Origin: Novosphingobium jiangmenense
GTDB taxonomy: Bacteria; Pseudomonadota; Alphaproteobacteria; Sphingomonadales; Sphingomonadaceae
DNA: 64,000 nucleotides
Direction of reading: 5' to 3'
Assembly: GCF_015694345.1 (NCBI RefSeq)
Contig: NZ_JADQDC010000009.1
Span: forward strand, 124,001 to 188,000
Shown: positions 8,312-17,630 of the stretch, piece after piece
Layout: each line of letters opens with the position of its first letter
Numbering within the stretch: the first letter of the stretch is position 1
Made by a program: the position numbers and the translations under genes
The notes under the pieces: generated by a model
The model's input: the letters and a program-made list of their open reading frames with translations, nothing else
Database searches by the model: none
What the model was told of the DNA's origin: nothing

Positions 8312-9534
8312 TCGCGCTGTGGTCTGCCGCCGCGGCCCTGGCCGGGCTGCTGTTCGGATTCGACGTGGCGGTAGTATCGGGCGCCGAGCAGACGATACAG
8401 CAGCACTGGCACCTGACGCCGGAGCAGCATGGCCTGATCCTGTCCGCTGCGCTGTGGGGGACGGTGATCGGCGCGCTGGGCGGTGCCTGGCCGACGGACG
8501 GGATCGGCCGCAAGGGCACGCTTGCCGGTGTGGCCGTGGGGTATGTCGTCGCCTCCCTTGGCAGCGCCCTGGCGCCGGACCCGTGGACCTTTGCGACGTT
8601 CCGCCTGATCGGCGGACTGGCGATCGGGGTATCGTCGATTGCCGCGCCTGCCTACATCAGCGAGATCGCGCCGCCCGAGCGCCGGGGCCAGCTGGTCGGC
8701 CTGTACCAGTTCAACATCGTTGCCGGCATCCTGATAGCCTACTTCTCGAACTGGGTGATCGGCGAGAGCGGAGTGGCCAACGCGTGGCGCCTGATGCTGG
8801 GCGTTCAGGTCGTTCCATCGCTGCTCTTTCTGGCGGCCACGATTGCCATTCCGGAAAGCCCGATGTGGGTCCGCAAGACAGCCGAAGCGACGCCGCCCAG
8901 AGCCGCCTGGCGCGACTACCTGAGAGCGCCGTTGCTGCGGCCCGCCGGGCTGGCCTTCACCATTGCGCTTTTCAACCAGCTCTCCGGGATCAATGCGGTC
9001 ATCTACTTCGCGCCCCGGATATTTGAATCGGCGGGTCTGGCGCAGAATTCGGCGCTGCTGGCCTCGATCGGCATCGGCCTCGTCAATCTGCTGGCAACCG
9101 GACTTGCCGTTCTCCTGATCGACAGGATGGGGCGGCGGGTTCTCATGCTGATCGGTGCTGTCGGCTACTGCCTGTCGCTCGGCACTGTCGCGGTTGCCTT
9201 CGCTACAGGAACCGGCGGGCTGGTCGTGCCATTCGTGTTCCTGTTCATCGCCGCTCACGCCGTGGGGCAAGGCGCGGTGATCTGGGTGTTCATCGCCGAG
9301 GTGTTTCCGACCCATGCGCGCGCCAGAGGCCAGACCATCGGTTGCGGGACGCATTGGGTCCTGGCCGCGCTGGTCACGCTCGCGCTGCCCCCGGCGCTGG
9401 CGGCGTTCCCACCGGCCACCATCTTCGGCTTCTTCTTCGCCATGATGGCGCTGCAACTGGTCTGGGTGCTGCGCGTGATGCCGGAGACGAGCGGGACCAC
9501 CCTCGCCCCCAACGAGAGGCCCATCGCGCACTGA
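8308..9534 (+). CDS. MFS sugar porter family transporter
   Basis: 408 residues, mostly hydrophobic, about twelve membrane helices. Sugar porter signatures are present: GLLFGFDVAVVSGA in helix 1, a degenerate GRKG loop after helix 2 (DGIGRKG), PESPMW after helix 6, the helix 7 NQLSGINAVIYFAP motif and the C-terminal PETSGTTL variant of PETKG. It probably carries the monosaccharide released by the GH2 enzyme across the inner membrane by proton symport. It is the last gene of the rightward operon and ends 21 bp from the convergent DUF6445 gene. Confidence 0.88.
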   Translation: MIALWSAAAALAGLLFGFDVAVVSGAEQTIQQHWHLTPEQHGLILSAALWGTVIGALGGAWPTDGIGRKGTLAGVAVGYVVASLGSALAPDPWTFATFRLIGGLAIGVSSIAAPAYISEIAPPERRGQLVGLYQFNIVAGILIAYFSNWVIGESGVANAWRLMLGVQVVPSLLFLAATIAIPESPMWVRKTAEATPPRAAWRDYLRAPLLRPAGLAFTIALFNQLSGINAVIYFAPRIFESAGLAQNSALLASIGIGLVNLLATGLAVLLIDRMGRRVLMLIGAVGYCLSLGTVAVAFATGTGGLVVPFVFLFIAAHAVGQGAVIWVFIAEVFPTHARARGQTIGCGTHWVLAALVTLALPPALAAFPPATIFGFFFAMMALQLVWVLRVMPETSGTTLAPNERPIAH

Positions 9535-9555
9535 CGAGGGAGGCTGGGAGGACGC

Positions 9556-10242
9556 TCAGGCGACCCGGAAAAAGCAGGTGATGGTCAGGCGTCCGTCGGC
9601 AATCGAGACGGGTGGCGGGCGTTGGTTGTCGATCAGGCCGGAATGCAGGACATTGCCCGGATAGAGCAGCATCCTGTTGAACTGCGCCGGGAATGCTGCC
9701 GTCTCTGCGAAGATCCGTGAGGGGGCGGCGAAGTACTGCGGCGGGGGCGTGCCGAAGGCCTGAAGGTCGCTGCGCAACTGCTCGAAGTAGGGCGCGCTGC
9801 GTTCCGGGGTTATGGACTCGAAACCGGTTCCGTCGTGCCGATAGAAGCCGGTTCCGCCATGATCGCGCGTGGCGAGATAAAGCACGCAGGCAAAGAGGCT
9901 GTCCTCGGTCCCGTCGAAATGCGGTAGGCGCTGCGGGGGGCTCAGCTTGTCGGGCGGCGCGCAGACGAGAGCGAACCTTGCCCCCTCGACCTGCACCGCA
10001 CCGGATTGGCCGAAGACCTCGCGCAGGATCGGTTCTGCGAGAGCAACCAGTTCCAGCTCGAGTGCCGCAGGCAGTGCCGCCCGGACCCCGGGGTAGAACG
10101 GCGAGTCCGCCCGGAAGTCGGACCACGCCGCGAGGTCCCGCGCGCGGGCGGGATCCCGCAAGGCATCGTCGAGCGTGACGATCGCCGTCGCTTCGTGGCC
10201 CACCCTATGCAGGGTCCAGCGACGGCCGTCACGGCCGGTCAC
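9556..10242 (-). CDS. DUF6445 family protein (putative 2-oxoglutarate/Fe(II) dioxygenase fold)
   Basis: 228 residues, soluble. It has a likely iron-site pattern of this fold: LPHFDGTEDS (H-x-D) in the middle, FNRMLLYPGNVLHSG (distal H) and a late RLTITCFFRV. Proteins of this family recur in sphingomonad and Caulobacter TonB-receptor loci together with tryptophan-halogenase-like genes; their reaction is unknown. The GTG start at 10242 overlaps the stop of the ROK kinase (GTGA), making it the last gene of the leftward operon. The dioxygenase fold is inferred from the motif pattern. Confidence 0.7.
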   Translation of the reverse strand: MTGRDGRRWTLHRVGHEATAIVTLDDALRDPARARDLAAWSDFRADSPFYPGVRAALPAALELELVALAEPILREVFGQSGAVQVEGARFALVCAPPDKLSPPQRLPHFDGTEDSLFACVLYLATRDHGGTGFYRHDGTGFESITPERSAPYFEQLRSDLQAFGTPPPQYFAAPSRIFAETAAFPAQFNRMLLYPGNVLHSGLIDNQRPPPVSIADGRLTITCFFRVA

Positions 10243-11183
10243 ATGGCACCGACCGCTTCCCGTTCAACCTCGAGCGCGAGGGCCATCGCGATGGGACCCA
10301 GCGGTCCTGCCATGTTGCCGAGCTGCGGCGCGCGGACGTAAGGCTCGTCGGCCGGCAATTCGATGTAGCCGGCGAGGCTGTGCCGCAGCGCCGGTTCGAT
10401 CCGCGCGAGGATGTGCGGCTGCTTCTCCATGACGCCGCCGCCAAGCACGATCCGCTGCGGGCCGGTCATGCAAACCATCGCGTGACACATCGAGGTGATC
10501 GCATCGGTCACCACGTCCCAGATGAAGTGATCGGCGGCGATCTCGGAAACGTTCTGCTTGCCGAGGCGGACCTTCAGCGCGGTTCCGGACGCAAGTCCCT
10601 CGACGCAATCGTTGTGGTAGCAGCAGGCGCTCGGTGCGGTATCGCCGGGCAGACGCGGGACGCGGATATGGCCGATCTCGCTGTGGCCGATGCCGCGGGT
10701 CGGCTTGCCGTTGACGATGAGGCCGACCCCTACCCCGGTCCCGACGGTGACGTAGGCAAAGTCGGTCAGACCGCGTCCGGCTCCCCAGGTCATTTCGGCG
10801 AGCGCGGCACCGTTAACGTCGGTGTCGAATGCCATGGGCACGCCGAACGGCCGGCTCAGGCGACCGGCGATGTCTGCTCCGGGCCAGCCGGGCTTCGTCG
10901 TGGCCAGGATATGGCCGTAATCGGGCGACTTGGGGTCGACGCGGATCGGGCCCATCGAGGCGATGCCCATGGCCCGGAAGCCGTGGGTGCGCCACCACCG
11001 CGCGAGGATCTGCTCGATCGCGCCGAGGGTCGTCTCGGCGTCGGTGGTCGGGACAACTTCCTGGGCGACCAGTTCGTCAGGGCCGAACGCCAGGATGCAG
11101 ATACACTTTGTCCCGCCCAATTCGATCCCGACAAGCGGCTGCGTCGCCTTGGCGGACAAGACTGAAAAATTGGCGTTCATCAT
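10239..11183 (-). CDS. ROK-family sugar kinase (fructokinase/mannokinase type)
   Basis: 314 residues. It has the N-terminal ATP phosphate loop GIELGGTKCICIL, the acceptor region AFDTDVNGAALAEMTWGAG, the VGTGVGVGLIVNG motif and the zinc cluster CCYHNDCVEGLASG typical of ROK kinases. It likely phosphorylates mannose or fructose to feed the phosphomannose isomerase. The ATG at 11183 overlaps the stop of the upstream halogenase-like gene (ATGA); a second ATG follows directly at 11180. The alternative, N-acetylglucosamine kinase, is less likely given the isomerase nearby. Confidence 0.85.
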   Translation of the reverse strand: MMNANFSVLSAKATQPLVGIELGGTKCICILAFGPDELVAQEVVPTTDAETTLGAIEQILARWWRTHGFRAMGIASMGPIRVDPKSPDYGHILATTKPGWPGADIAGRLSRPFGVPMAFDTDVNGAALAEMTWGAGRGLTDFAYVTVGTGVGVGLIVNGKPTRGIGHSEIGHIRVPRLPGDTAPSACCYHNDCVEGLASGTALKVRLGKQNVSEIAADHFIWDVVTDAITSMCHAMVCMTGPQRIVLGGGVMEKQPHILARIEPALRHSLAGYIELPADEPYVRAPQLGNMAGPLGPIAMALALEVEREAVGAM

Positions 11184-12727
11184 GCTTCCTGTAACGATTT
11201 GTTCGGCGGGACGGCCTCGCGGGAGAAATTGCGAGCCATGAATTCTGCGTGGAGCGGCGCCTGCGCTGCGCCGGTCGCGATTGCTGCCTTGATCTGCGGG
11301 AGTGCGCGCCTGACGGCATCCATGTCGATATCGAGGACGCGACTGTCGCTCTGCGCCGGGCGCAGTCCGAAGGCCTCGAACATCGTCAGCCAGCTTTCCG
11401 CCTTGAAGGAGTCCGCGAACCAAGGTTCGAGGTATCCGCACGCCAGATAGCTGTCGATCCGGTCGGACAGCGACTGCGGCAGCGACATGTCGCGGAACTG
11501 GCGCCAGAACGCGGTGTCGTTCCGGCTGGAGGCCCAGTAGTGCAGGATGATGAAATCGCGGATGTTTTCCTGCTCGGCACGGAAACGGCGATTGGCCGCC
11601 GCGATCTGGCGTGGATCGAACGCGTGCTGAGGATAGAAGTCCATCAGCGTGGAAAGGCCCCGGTGGACGAGGTTTATGCTGGTCGATTCAAGCGGCTCGA
11701 TGAACCCGCCGGCAAGGCCCAGAGCGACGCAGTTGGCGGTCCAGAAGCTGGCGCGCATTCCCGCCTGGAACCGCAGGTGATTGGGTTCCCCCACCGGCGG
11801 TGACGGGAGGCTCGCGAGGAGGCGTTCGGTTGCGGCCTCGGCATCGATGTGGCGCGACGAATAGACATAGCCGTTGCCGATCCGATGCTGCAGCGGGATG
11901 CGCCAGGACCAGCCCGCTTCAAGCGCCCGGGCAACGGTATAGGGCGGCAGTTCTCCGGTCGTCGGCGCACTCGGAACGGCCACTGCGCGATCGCAGGGCA
12001 GCCATCTGCTCCAGTCTTCATAGGGCGTTTCCAGCGCCTTGCCGATCAGCAGCGCGTTGAAGCCGGAGCAATCGACGAACAGGTCGGCGGCAAGGCGCGC
12101 GCCGTTCTCGAGTTCGAGCGCCTCGATCCAGCCATCGGACGGGCGGCGCGAAACACCGCAAATGCGTGCATCGATCTCGCGCACGCCCGCCGACTTCGCG
12201 ATCCGGGCCAATTGCTGCGCATAGAGGCCCGCATCGAAATGATAGGCGTAGCCAAAGTCGCCGAGTGGCGAGCGGTTGTCCGGCGAGGGTTGCGAGAAGC
12301 GCGCGGATCTCGCCATGGCGACAGGCAGCGAGTAGTCGGCGAGATCGAGCCGGTCGCCAAGCTCGCGCGCCCTGTTGAGGCAGTGATGAAACTCGACTTC
12401 CTCGAACGGCAGGCCGTAGCCACCGAAAGGATGGAAGAACGATGACCCGTGGCGCACCCAGTCGTCGAAGCGGATGCCGAGCTTGAACGTGCCGTTGGCG
12501 CCGGAGATGAAGTCGCGCTCCGACAGCCCGACATAGCGGTTGAAATTCTGTATGTTGGGAACGCTGGCTTCACCGACGCCGACGGTCCCGATGGCGCTCG
12601 ATTTCACGAGCGTGATAGCGGTCCCCCGCTTCGCGAGAAATCTGGCGAGGCAGGCCGCCGCGCTCCAGCCCGCGGTGCCGCCGCCGACGATGACAATCGA
12701 CCGGATTGCCGACGCTGGCTCAGACAC
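11180..12727 (-). CDS. Tryptophan 7-halogenase family flavoprotein, copy 1
   Basis: 515 residues. It has the FAD-binding VIVGGGTAGWSAA, the conserved lysine K82 in TFKLGIRF (PrnA Lys79 position) and WSWRIPLQ matching the halogenase WxWxIP signature. The GTG at 12727 is preferred because it places the usual short lead before VIVGGG; it overlaps the upstream gene by eight bases and no clear ribosome site is visible. Copies of this family in TonB-receptor operons have no known substrate and may modify the glycan ligand or a peptide rather than free tryptophan. It is followed by the ROK kinase. Confidence 0.85.
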   Translation of the reverse strand: MSEPASAIRSIVIVGGGTAGWSAAACLARFLAKRGTAITLVKSSAIGTVGVGEASVPNIQNFNRYVGLSERDFISGANGTFKLGIRFDDWVRHGSSFFHPFGGYGLPFEEVEFHHCLNRARELGDRLDLADYSLPVAMARSARFSQPSPDNRSPLGDFGYAYHFDAGLYAQQLARIAKSAGVREIDARICGVSRRPSDGWIEALELENGARLAADLFVDCSGFNALLIGKALETPYEDWSRWLPCDRAVAVPSAPTTGELPPYTVARALEAGWSWRIPLQHRIGNGYVYSSRHIDAEAATERLLASLPSPPVGEPNHLRFQAGMRASFWTANCVALGLAGGFIEPLESTSINLVHRGLSTLMDFYPQHAFDPRQIAAANRRFRAEQENIRDFIILHYWASSRNDTAFWRQFRDMSLPQSLSDRIDSYLACGYLEPWFADSFKAESWLTMFEAFGLRPAQSDSRVLDIDMDAVRRALPQIKAAIATGAAQAPLHAEFMARNFSREAVPPNKSLQEA

Positions 12728-14231
12728 GTGCGGCAATCGCACAATTGCGGGCAATGAAGTCGGCGTGGAGCGGCGCCTTTCGGGCGGCGGAATCCATTGC
12801 AGCGGCCATGTTGGACAGTTCGGCGTTCAGCGCCTCTGCATCGTGATCGTCCGCTGCGGGATGGTGCCAGCCGGCCAGTTCGCCGAGCCCGGAGAACAGC
12901 GCGAGCCAGCTGCTGTCACGAAAGAAGTCCGTCGGATCGGCGGGCAGGACGCCTGCGGAACGGAACCGTTCGATCTGGGTCGCAAGCGTATCGGGCAGGT
13001 CCATGGTGCGGCACCGGTCCCAGAAGGGTTCACCGTGGCGCCGATTCAGGGCGTAATGCAGGATGATGAAATCGCGGACATGCTCCCAGTGCGCGCGCTG
13101 CTCGGCGTTCACGACGTCGCGGATCGCGGGCAGTGCCTCGCGGGTGGGGAAACTTGCCAGCAGGGCAGAGAGTCCCTTCTGCACCAGGTAGATGCTGGTC
13201 GATTCCAGCGGTTCGAGGAAGCCGGACGCCAGACCCAGCGAGAATACGTTGTGCGACCAGATCTTCCGCCGGATGCCGGCGGTGAACCTGAGCTGGCGCG
13301 GCTGACCGAGCACAGGGCCTTCGACATTGGCAAGGAGCTGCGCGAGGGCCTGCTCGTCGGTGACATATTGGCTGCAATAGACCTGGCCGTTGCCGACGCG
13401 GTGCTGCAGCGGTATCCGCCATTGCCAGCCAGCGTCGACAGCCAGCGATCGCGTGTAGGGGGCGGGCGCCAGCCGGCTTTCGCAGGGCACGGCAATCGCG
13501 CGATCGCAAGGCAGCCAGTGCGACCAGTCCTCGAAGCCCGTCTCGAGCGCCTGCTCGATGAGGAGCCCGCGAAAGCCGCTGCAATCGATGAACATGTCGC
13601 CGGTCAAGGTTCTGCCATCGTCCAGCGTGACGCCCTTGACGTCACCGTCCGGCGCGCGCTCGACCGCGACGATGGTGCCGGCAACGCGTTCGACCCGCCG
13701 CGCTGTTGCCCAGTCCCGGAGGTAGGCGGCGACGAGGGATGCATCGAAATGGAAGGCATAGTTGAAGGCATAGGAGCCGGACTTCGACCGCGTCGGCAGC
13801 GCGAAAGTGCCATGCTCGGCCATCCGGCTGGCAAGGCAGTATTCGTCGAGGGGGCCTGCCGTGCCGCTCTTGCGCAGGCGTGTCCAGTGATGCCGGAAAG
13901 GCGTGCCGAGCAGGGACAAGCCGAAGTCCGCGAAAGGGTGGAAGAAGCTGGAGCCTTCGCCGGACCAGCCGTCGAACCTGATGCCCAGCTTGTAGGTCGC
14001 GTGCGTTGCACGAATGAACTCGATCTCGTCGATGCCGAGACGGCGGATGAAGTCGAGGATCTGGGGCACGGTGGCCTCGCCGACCCCAACTGTCGGGATG
14101 TCTTCGGACTCGACGAGAGTGATGGTTGCAGCGGGATTGCGCTGAAAGAAGCGAGCGAACATGGCCGCAGCCATCCAGCCTGCGGTGCCACCGCCTGCTA
14201 TGACGATGTGCTGAAGCCGGGACTGCTCCAT
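12720..14231 (-). CDS. Tryptophan 7-halogenase family flavoprotein, copy 2
   Basis: 503 residues, clearly paralogous to the next gene. It has IVIAGGGTAGWMAAA at the N terminus, K81 in TYKLGIRFDGW and WQWRIPLQ (WxWxIP). The ATG at 14231 is well supported by GAGGAGG nine bases upstream, the strongest ribosome site in this operon. It lies 118 bp downstream of the TonB receptor and precedes copy 1 with an eight-base overlap. Two side-by-side copies suggest two substrates or positions, or a heteromeric pair. The functional name is inherited from the family and is not evidence of halogenation. Confidence 0.85.
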   Translation of the reverse strand: MEQSRLQHIVIAGGGTAGWMAAAMFARFFQRNPAATITLVESEDIPTVGVGEATVPQILDFIRRLGIDEIEFIRATHATYKLGIRFDGWSGEGSSFFHPFADFGLSLLGTPFRHHWTRLRKSGTAGPLDEYCLASRMAEHGTFALPTRSKSGSYAFNYAFHFDASLVAAYLRDWATARRVERVAGTIVAVERAPDGDVKGVTLDDGRTLTGDMFIDCSGFRGLLIEQALETGFEDWSHWLPCDRAIAVPCESRLAPAPYTRSLAVDAGWQWRIPLQHRVGNGQVYCSQYVTDEQALAQLLANVEGPVLGQPRQLRFTAGIRRKIWSHNVFSLGLASGFLEPLESTSIYLVQKGLSALLASFPTREALPAIRDVVNAEQRAHWEHVRDFIILHYALNRRHGEPFWDRCRTMDLPDTLATQIERFRSAGVLPADPTDFFRDSSWLALFSGLGELAGWHHPAADDHDAEALNAELSNMAAAMDSAARKAPLHADFIARNCAIAARV

Positions 14232-14349
14232 GTCGTTCTGCCTCCTCAAGCGTGTGGTACATCCGACTCCGGCCGACAACTCGGGGCAAGTCCCCTTTCG
14301 TTGCCGACCGGAGCCGGATTGGCGACCCGTTCCGGGGCTTTCCTACCGA

Positions 14350-17300
14350 TCAGAACTTGGCGCGGACGCCACCGCTGATCACGCGTTCGAACTGGTTGTA
14401 GGTATGGCGGAAGTCCTTGTTGAACGCGTAGTTGACCGGGGCTTCCTTGGTGAGGTTCGAGCCGTTGACGAAGACCTGGAAGTTTTCGGTCACGTCATAC
14501 GATGCGCCGAAATCGAGATAGAGCGTCGAACGCTGGAAGTTGCCGACGCCTGCGGTGCCGGCAGGCGGGTTGAACGACCAGTGGCCATAGGTGCCCTGAT
14601 AGAGGTCGCTCAGATAGTTGGCGGCGATACGGGCCTGGAAGCGGCTGTCCTGATACCACAGCACGGCGTTGACCTGATGCTTGGCGGTATCGTTGAACGG
14701 AGCCTTCGACCCGTCCGCCAGGATCAGCTTCTCACCGGTTGCCGCATCACGACCAGCCTGGCTTGGCGAGTACGTGTAGGTCAGCGAGGTGCCGAGATTC
14801 TTGAGGAAGCCCGGCAGGAAGGTAAAGCTCTGCTGGTAGCCGAACTCGACACCGTAGTAGCTCGCACCCTTGCCTTGGGCGATGGTCAGCAACGTCGCGC
14901 CATTGCGGACCACGCCGTCGCTGTCCGGGACGAGGATGGTCGAGGTGTTCTGGTAGGTGTAGCTTTCGATCTGCGTCTTGAAGGCACCGAGTGACACGAT
15001 CGTGCTGTTGTTCGGATACCACTCCGCAGCAACGCTGAACGAACGGGCCGACCACGGATCGAGGTTCGGATTGCCGAGCCGCTGGACCGAACTGACCCTC
15101 TGGAACGCCTCGCCGATCTGCGGGGTGTTGTAGAACGTGATTTCACCGCGGCCGAGGTTCTCGAGAGGCTGCAGGGCCTGGGTTTCGCTGTAGGCGGCCT
15201 TGACGCGTACCTTCTCTCCGAGGTCGAAGTTCAGGTTGACGCTGGGCAGGGCGCGCGTCCGGCTGGTCTTGGTGTTGATGTCACCAAGGTCCTTGTAGGC
15301 CGTGTGGTTCGGGTCCGAGCCGACGATGATCAAGGGATTGAATTCGCCACCACGCACGACGTTCTGGAGAACGTCCAGCTTGGTATTGATGACCCGGACA
15401 CCGACGTTGCCCGACACGCGGACAGTGTCGGAGAGGTCACCCTTGAAGTTGACCTTGAGGTAGGCGGCCAGCTGCTTCTCGACCACGCCATAGCTGCGGT
15501 CCGGGGCTGCGATGTATTGCCCCTCGCCGTAGAGCTCGTCGCGCCAGGCCTCGGGGCTGGTGATCAGGCGGGTGTTGACCATGGGCAGGTTGACGTTGAG
15601 CCCGGTGACACCGCCGAAATTGCTGATGGCGCTGACATAGGGCGAGAGCGCGGAGTTATCCAAGCCGTAGACGGGCAGCGGATCGTAGGTCAGCGGGGTG
15701 CCGGTGCCGCCGACCGACTTGCCGATCACGTAGCCCGCTTCGGCATACTTGGTCAGGATGCCGCCGCCGAAGCCCGAAGGCGAGAAGTAGTCCTCGCGAA
15801 CGACTTCCATGTCGCGGTTGGAATAGCGCGCGCCGAATTCGAGCGACAGGGTGTCGTCGGCGTTGGCCCACTTGCCGTCTGCCCGGAAGATGTTCTGCGT
15901 CGCCTCGGTGCGCGAACGCTCCAGCCAGGACGAGTGGAGATACCAGGCAGCGGGATTGGACGCGAGCTGTGCAAGCGCATCGCCCACCTCGAAGTTGAGC
16001 GCGTTCTTGCCCAGGGAAAGGGCGATCGGATAGCTCAGCGTTTCGGGGATCGAGCCCGGGTTGATGTTGACCGGCGCTCCGCCCGCAGTGCGCGGCAGGA
16101 GAAGAGTGCTCGTCTGCTGGGCGACGGTCAGGTCGCGCGAGTCACGCTTGCCGTTGCCATAGACCCAACGGACGCTGCCGGTGAAGCCGTCGGCATTGTC
16201 GAAGCGCAGTTCGAGATTGGTGTTGATCGCCTCGGTATCGCGCAGGTTCGACTGGACACCACCGCGCAGCCCGTTGGTCATCGACCTGAAGGACGTGACC
16301 AGGTTCGAGCGGCTGGTGATGCCCGAAATATCGAACGAGTTGAGCACCGAGGGCTGGCCGGTGGCCGCCGAATAGGCCGGAAGCCCGCCGCGACCGCCGA
16401 AATTGCCGTTCACGAAGAGCTGCTGGCCGTGGGAGTCCTCGTCCATCTTGTTGTAGAGGACGTCGGCAATCAGTTCCACGCCGTCGCTGAGCTTGGCATT
16501 GAAATTGTAGCTGAGGCCGAGGCGCTCGCGATCGGTCTCGCGCGAGTTGACGTAAGTGTTCCAGCCATTGGGGATGAGGAAATCGTCGGCGCGATCGCCA
16601 TCGCCGTTGAGGTCCACGCTGTTGGGCGAGAACCACGTCGAGTATTCGTCCACGTAGTCCAGTTCGACCGACTGGAAGGAACTGGCGAGGCGGCTCTTGC
16701 CGTAGGAGAAGGCCAGAGACATGCCGATGTCATCGTTGAAGCGGTAGCCGACGAGGCCATCGACCTTCTTGTCGACGCCGCCGACCATGCTGCCCCAGGC
16801 GGCCTCACCGCGGACGTTGACGGTCAGGCCATCCTTCAGGGTCAGCCCGCGAATGGTCTGCAGATCGACCACGCCGCCGACGCCGCCGTCGGTGATGCCG
16901 GCATGCTGCGACTTGTAGACGACCACCCCGTTCACGAGGCTTGCCGGAATATCGATGAAGTTGGCTTCGCTGTTGACGATCGTTTCGGCGTTGATGAAGC
17001 GCTCGCCGTTGAGGGTGCCAAGCACCTGCGGAGCGCCGCGAATGACGACCCTGCCGCCTTCACCGGCGGTTCGGGAAATCTGCACGCCGGGAACGCGCTG
17101 AAGTGAGTCGGAGATGGTCACGTCGGGCAGCTTGCCGATGTCTTCGGCAACGATGGCGTCGGCAATTTCGGCCGTCTTGCGCTTGACGTCGATGCTGCGC
17201 TCCTGCGCTGCGCGCACACCGGTGACGACGATCTCATCATTCGTCACTTCATCGGCCGGCGGCGCGGCTTGCGCCAAAGCCGACGCGGAAAAAGCCAATG

Positions 17301-17358
17301 TCGATGCCGAAACCGTGCCGAGCAGAATCGCCCGAGCAAGTGGTGAACCACCCTTCAT
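14350..17358 (-). CDS. TonB-dependent outer-membrane receptor, likely glycan uptake
   Basis: 1002 residues. A signal peptide ends near SALAQA, followed by the TonB-box-like EIVVTGVRAA and a plug domain with DAIVAEDIGKLPD, SLQRVPGVQI and GGRVVIRGAP. The rest is a 22-strand-type barrel with aromatic repeats, ending GGVRAKF. It belongs to the large carbohydrate-type receptors of Caulobacter, Xanthomonas and sphingomonads, which import oligosaccharides. The ATG at 17358 has GGGAGG seven bases upstream, so an in-frame upstream start at 17385 is less likely. It leads the leftward operon with the two halogenase-like genes. Confidence 0.9.
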   Translation of the reverse strand: MKGGSPLARAILLGTVSASTLAFSASALAQAAPPADEVTNDEIVVTGVRAAQERSIDVKRKTAEIADAIVAEDIGKLPDVTISDSLQRVPGVQISRTAGEGGRVVIRGAPQVLGTLNGERFINAETIVNSEANFIDIPASLVNGVVVYKSQHAGITDGGVGGVVDLQTIRGLTLKDGLTVNVRGEAAWGSMVGGVDKKVDGLVGYRFNDDIGMSLAFSYGKSRLASSFQSVELDYVDEYSTWFSPNSVDLNGDGDRADDFLIPNGWNTYVNSRETDRERLGLSYNFNAKLSDGVELIADVLYNKMDEDSHGQQLFVNGNFGGRGGLPAYSAATGQPSVLNSFDISGITSRSNLVTSFRSMTNGLRGGVQSNLRDTEAINTNLELRFDNADGFTGSVRWVYGNGKRDSRDLTVAQQTSTLLLPRTAGGAPVNINPGSIPETLSYPIALSLGKNALNFEVGDALAQLASNPAAWYLHSSWLERSRTEATQNIFRADGKWANADDTLSLEFGARYSNRDMEVVREDYFSPSGFGGGILTKYAEAGYVIGKSVGGTGTPLTYDPLPVYGLDNSALSPYVSAISNFGGVTGLNVNLPMVNTRLITSPEAWRDELYGEGQYIAAPDRSYGVVEKQLAAYLKVNFKGDLSDTVRVSGNVGVRVINTKLDVLQNVVRGGEFNPLIIVGSDPNHTAYKDLGDINTKTSRTRALPSVNLNFDLGEKVRVKAAYSETQALQPLENLGRGEITFYNTPQIGEAFQRVSSVQRLGNPNLDPWSARSFSVAAEWYPNNSTIVSLGAFKTQIESYTYQNTSTILVPDSDGVVRNGATLLTIAQGKGASYYGVEFGYQQSFTFLPGFLKNLGTSLTYTYSPSQAGRDAATGEKLILADGSKAPFNDTAKHQVNAVLWYQDSRFQARIAANYLSDLYQGTYGHWSFNPPAGTAGVGNFQRSTLYLDFGASYDVTENFQVFVNGSNLTKEAPVNYAFNKDFRHTYNQFERVISGGVRAKF

Positions 17359-17450
17359 TACAAACCTCCCTGTTACTCGCTCCATTGGCCACGTCGCAGC
17401 AATGAAGCCAGATTCTCATCCTCGGCGGGTAGCGTCGCCTCGCTCCCATT

Positions 17451-17472
17451 GATTAAATATATTTGCTTTATT
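17451..17472. promoter_or_regulatory. AT-rich motif shared with 4004-4029, likely operator
   Basis: GATTAAATATAT followed by TTGCTTTATT, then TAAATG. It lies between the divergent TonB receptor and carboxylesterase genes, 93 bp from the receptor ATG. It repeats the ends of the motif upstream of the GH2 gene, so one regulator probably controls both operons. ATTAAAT occurs twice here, 18 bases apart. Confidence 0.5.
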
Positions 17473-17630
17473 AAATGCTCGGTTGTCAAGCCGCTTTGGG
17501 CGAGGCGCATTTTTTCGTTTCTACAAAGGCATAACGGGCACGGCTGCGGGACTGATCGGGAGAAAATGCGATTCGTCTCGTCGGGGATCCTGATCTGGAC
17601 CTGACGCCGGGCAGTGGAGAGGACGATGCG

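Noticed and set aside
15304..17106. A 600-codon open frame antisense to the TonB receptor
   Set aside because: Composition shadow; the receptor strand has signal peptide, plug and barrel.
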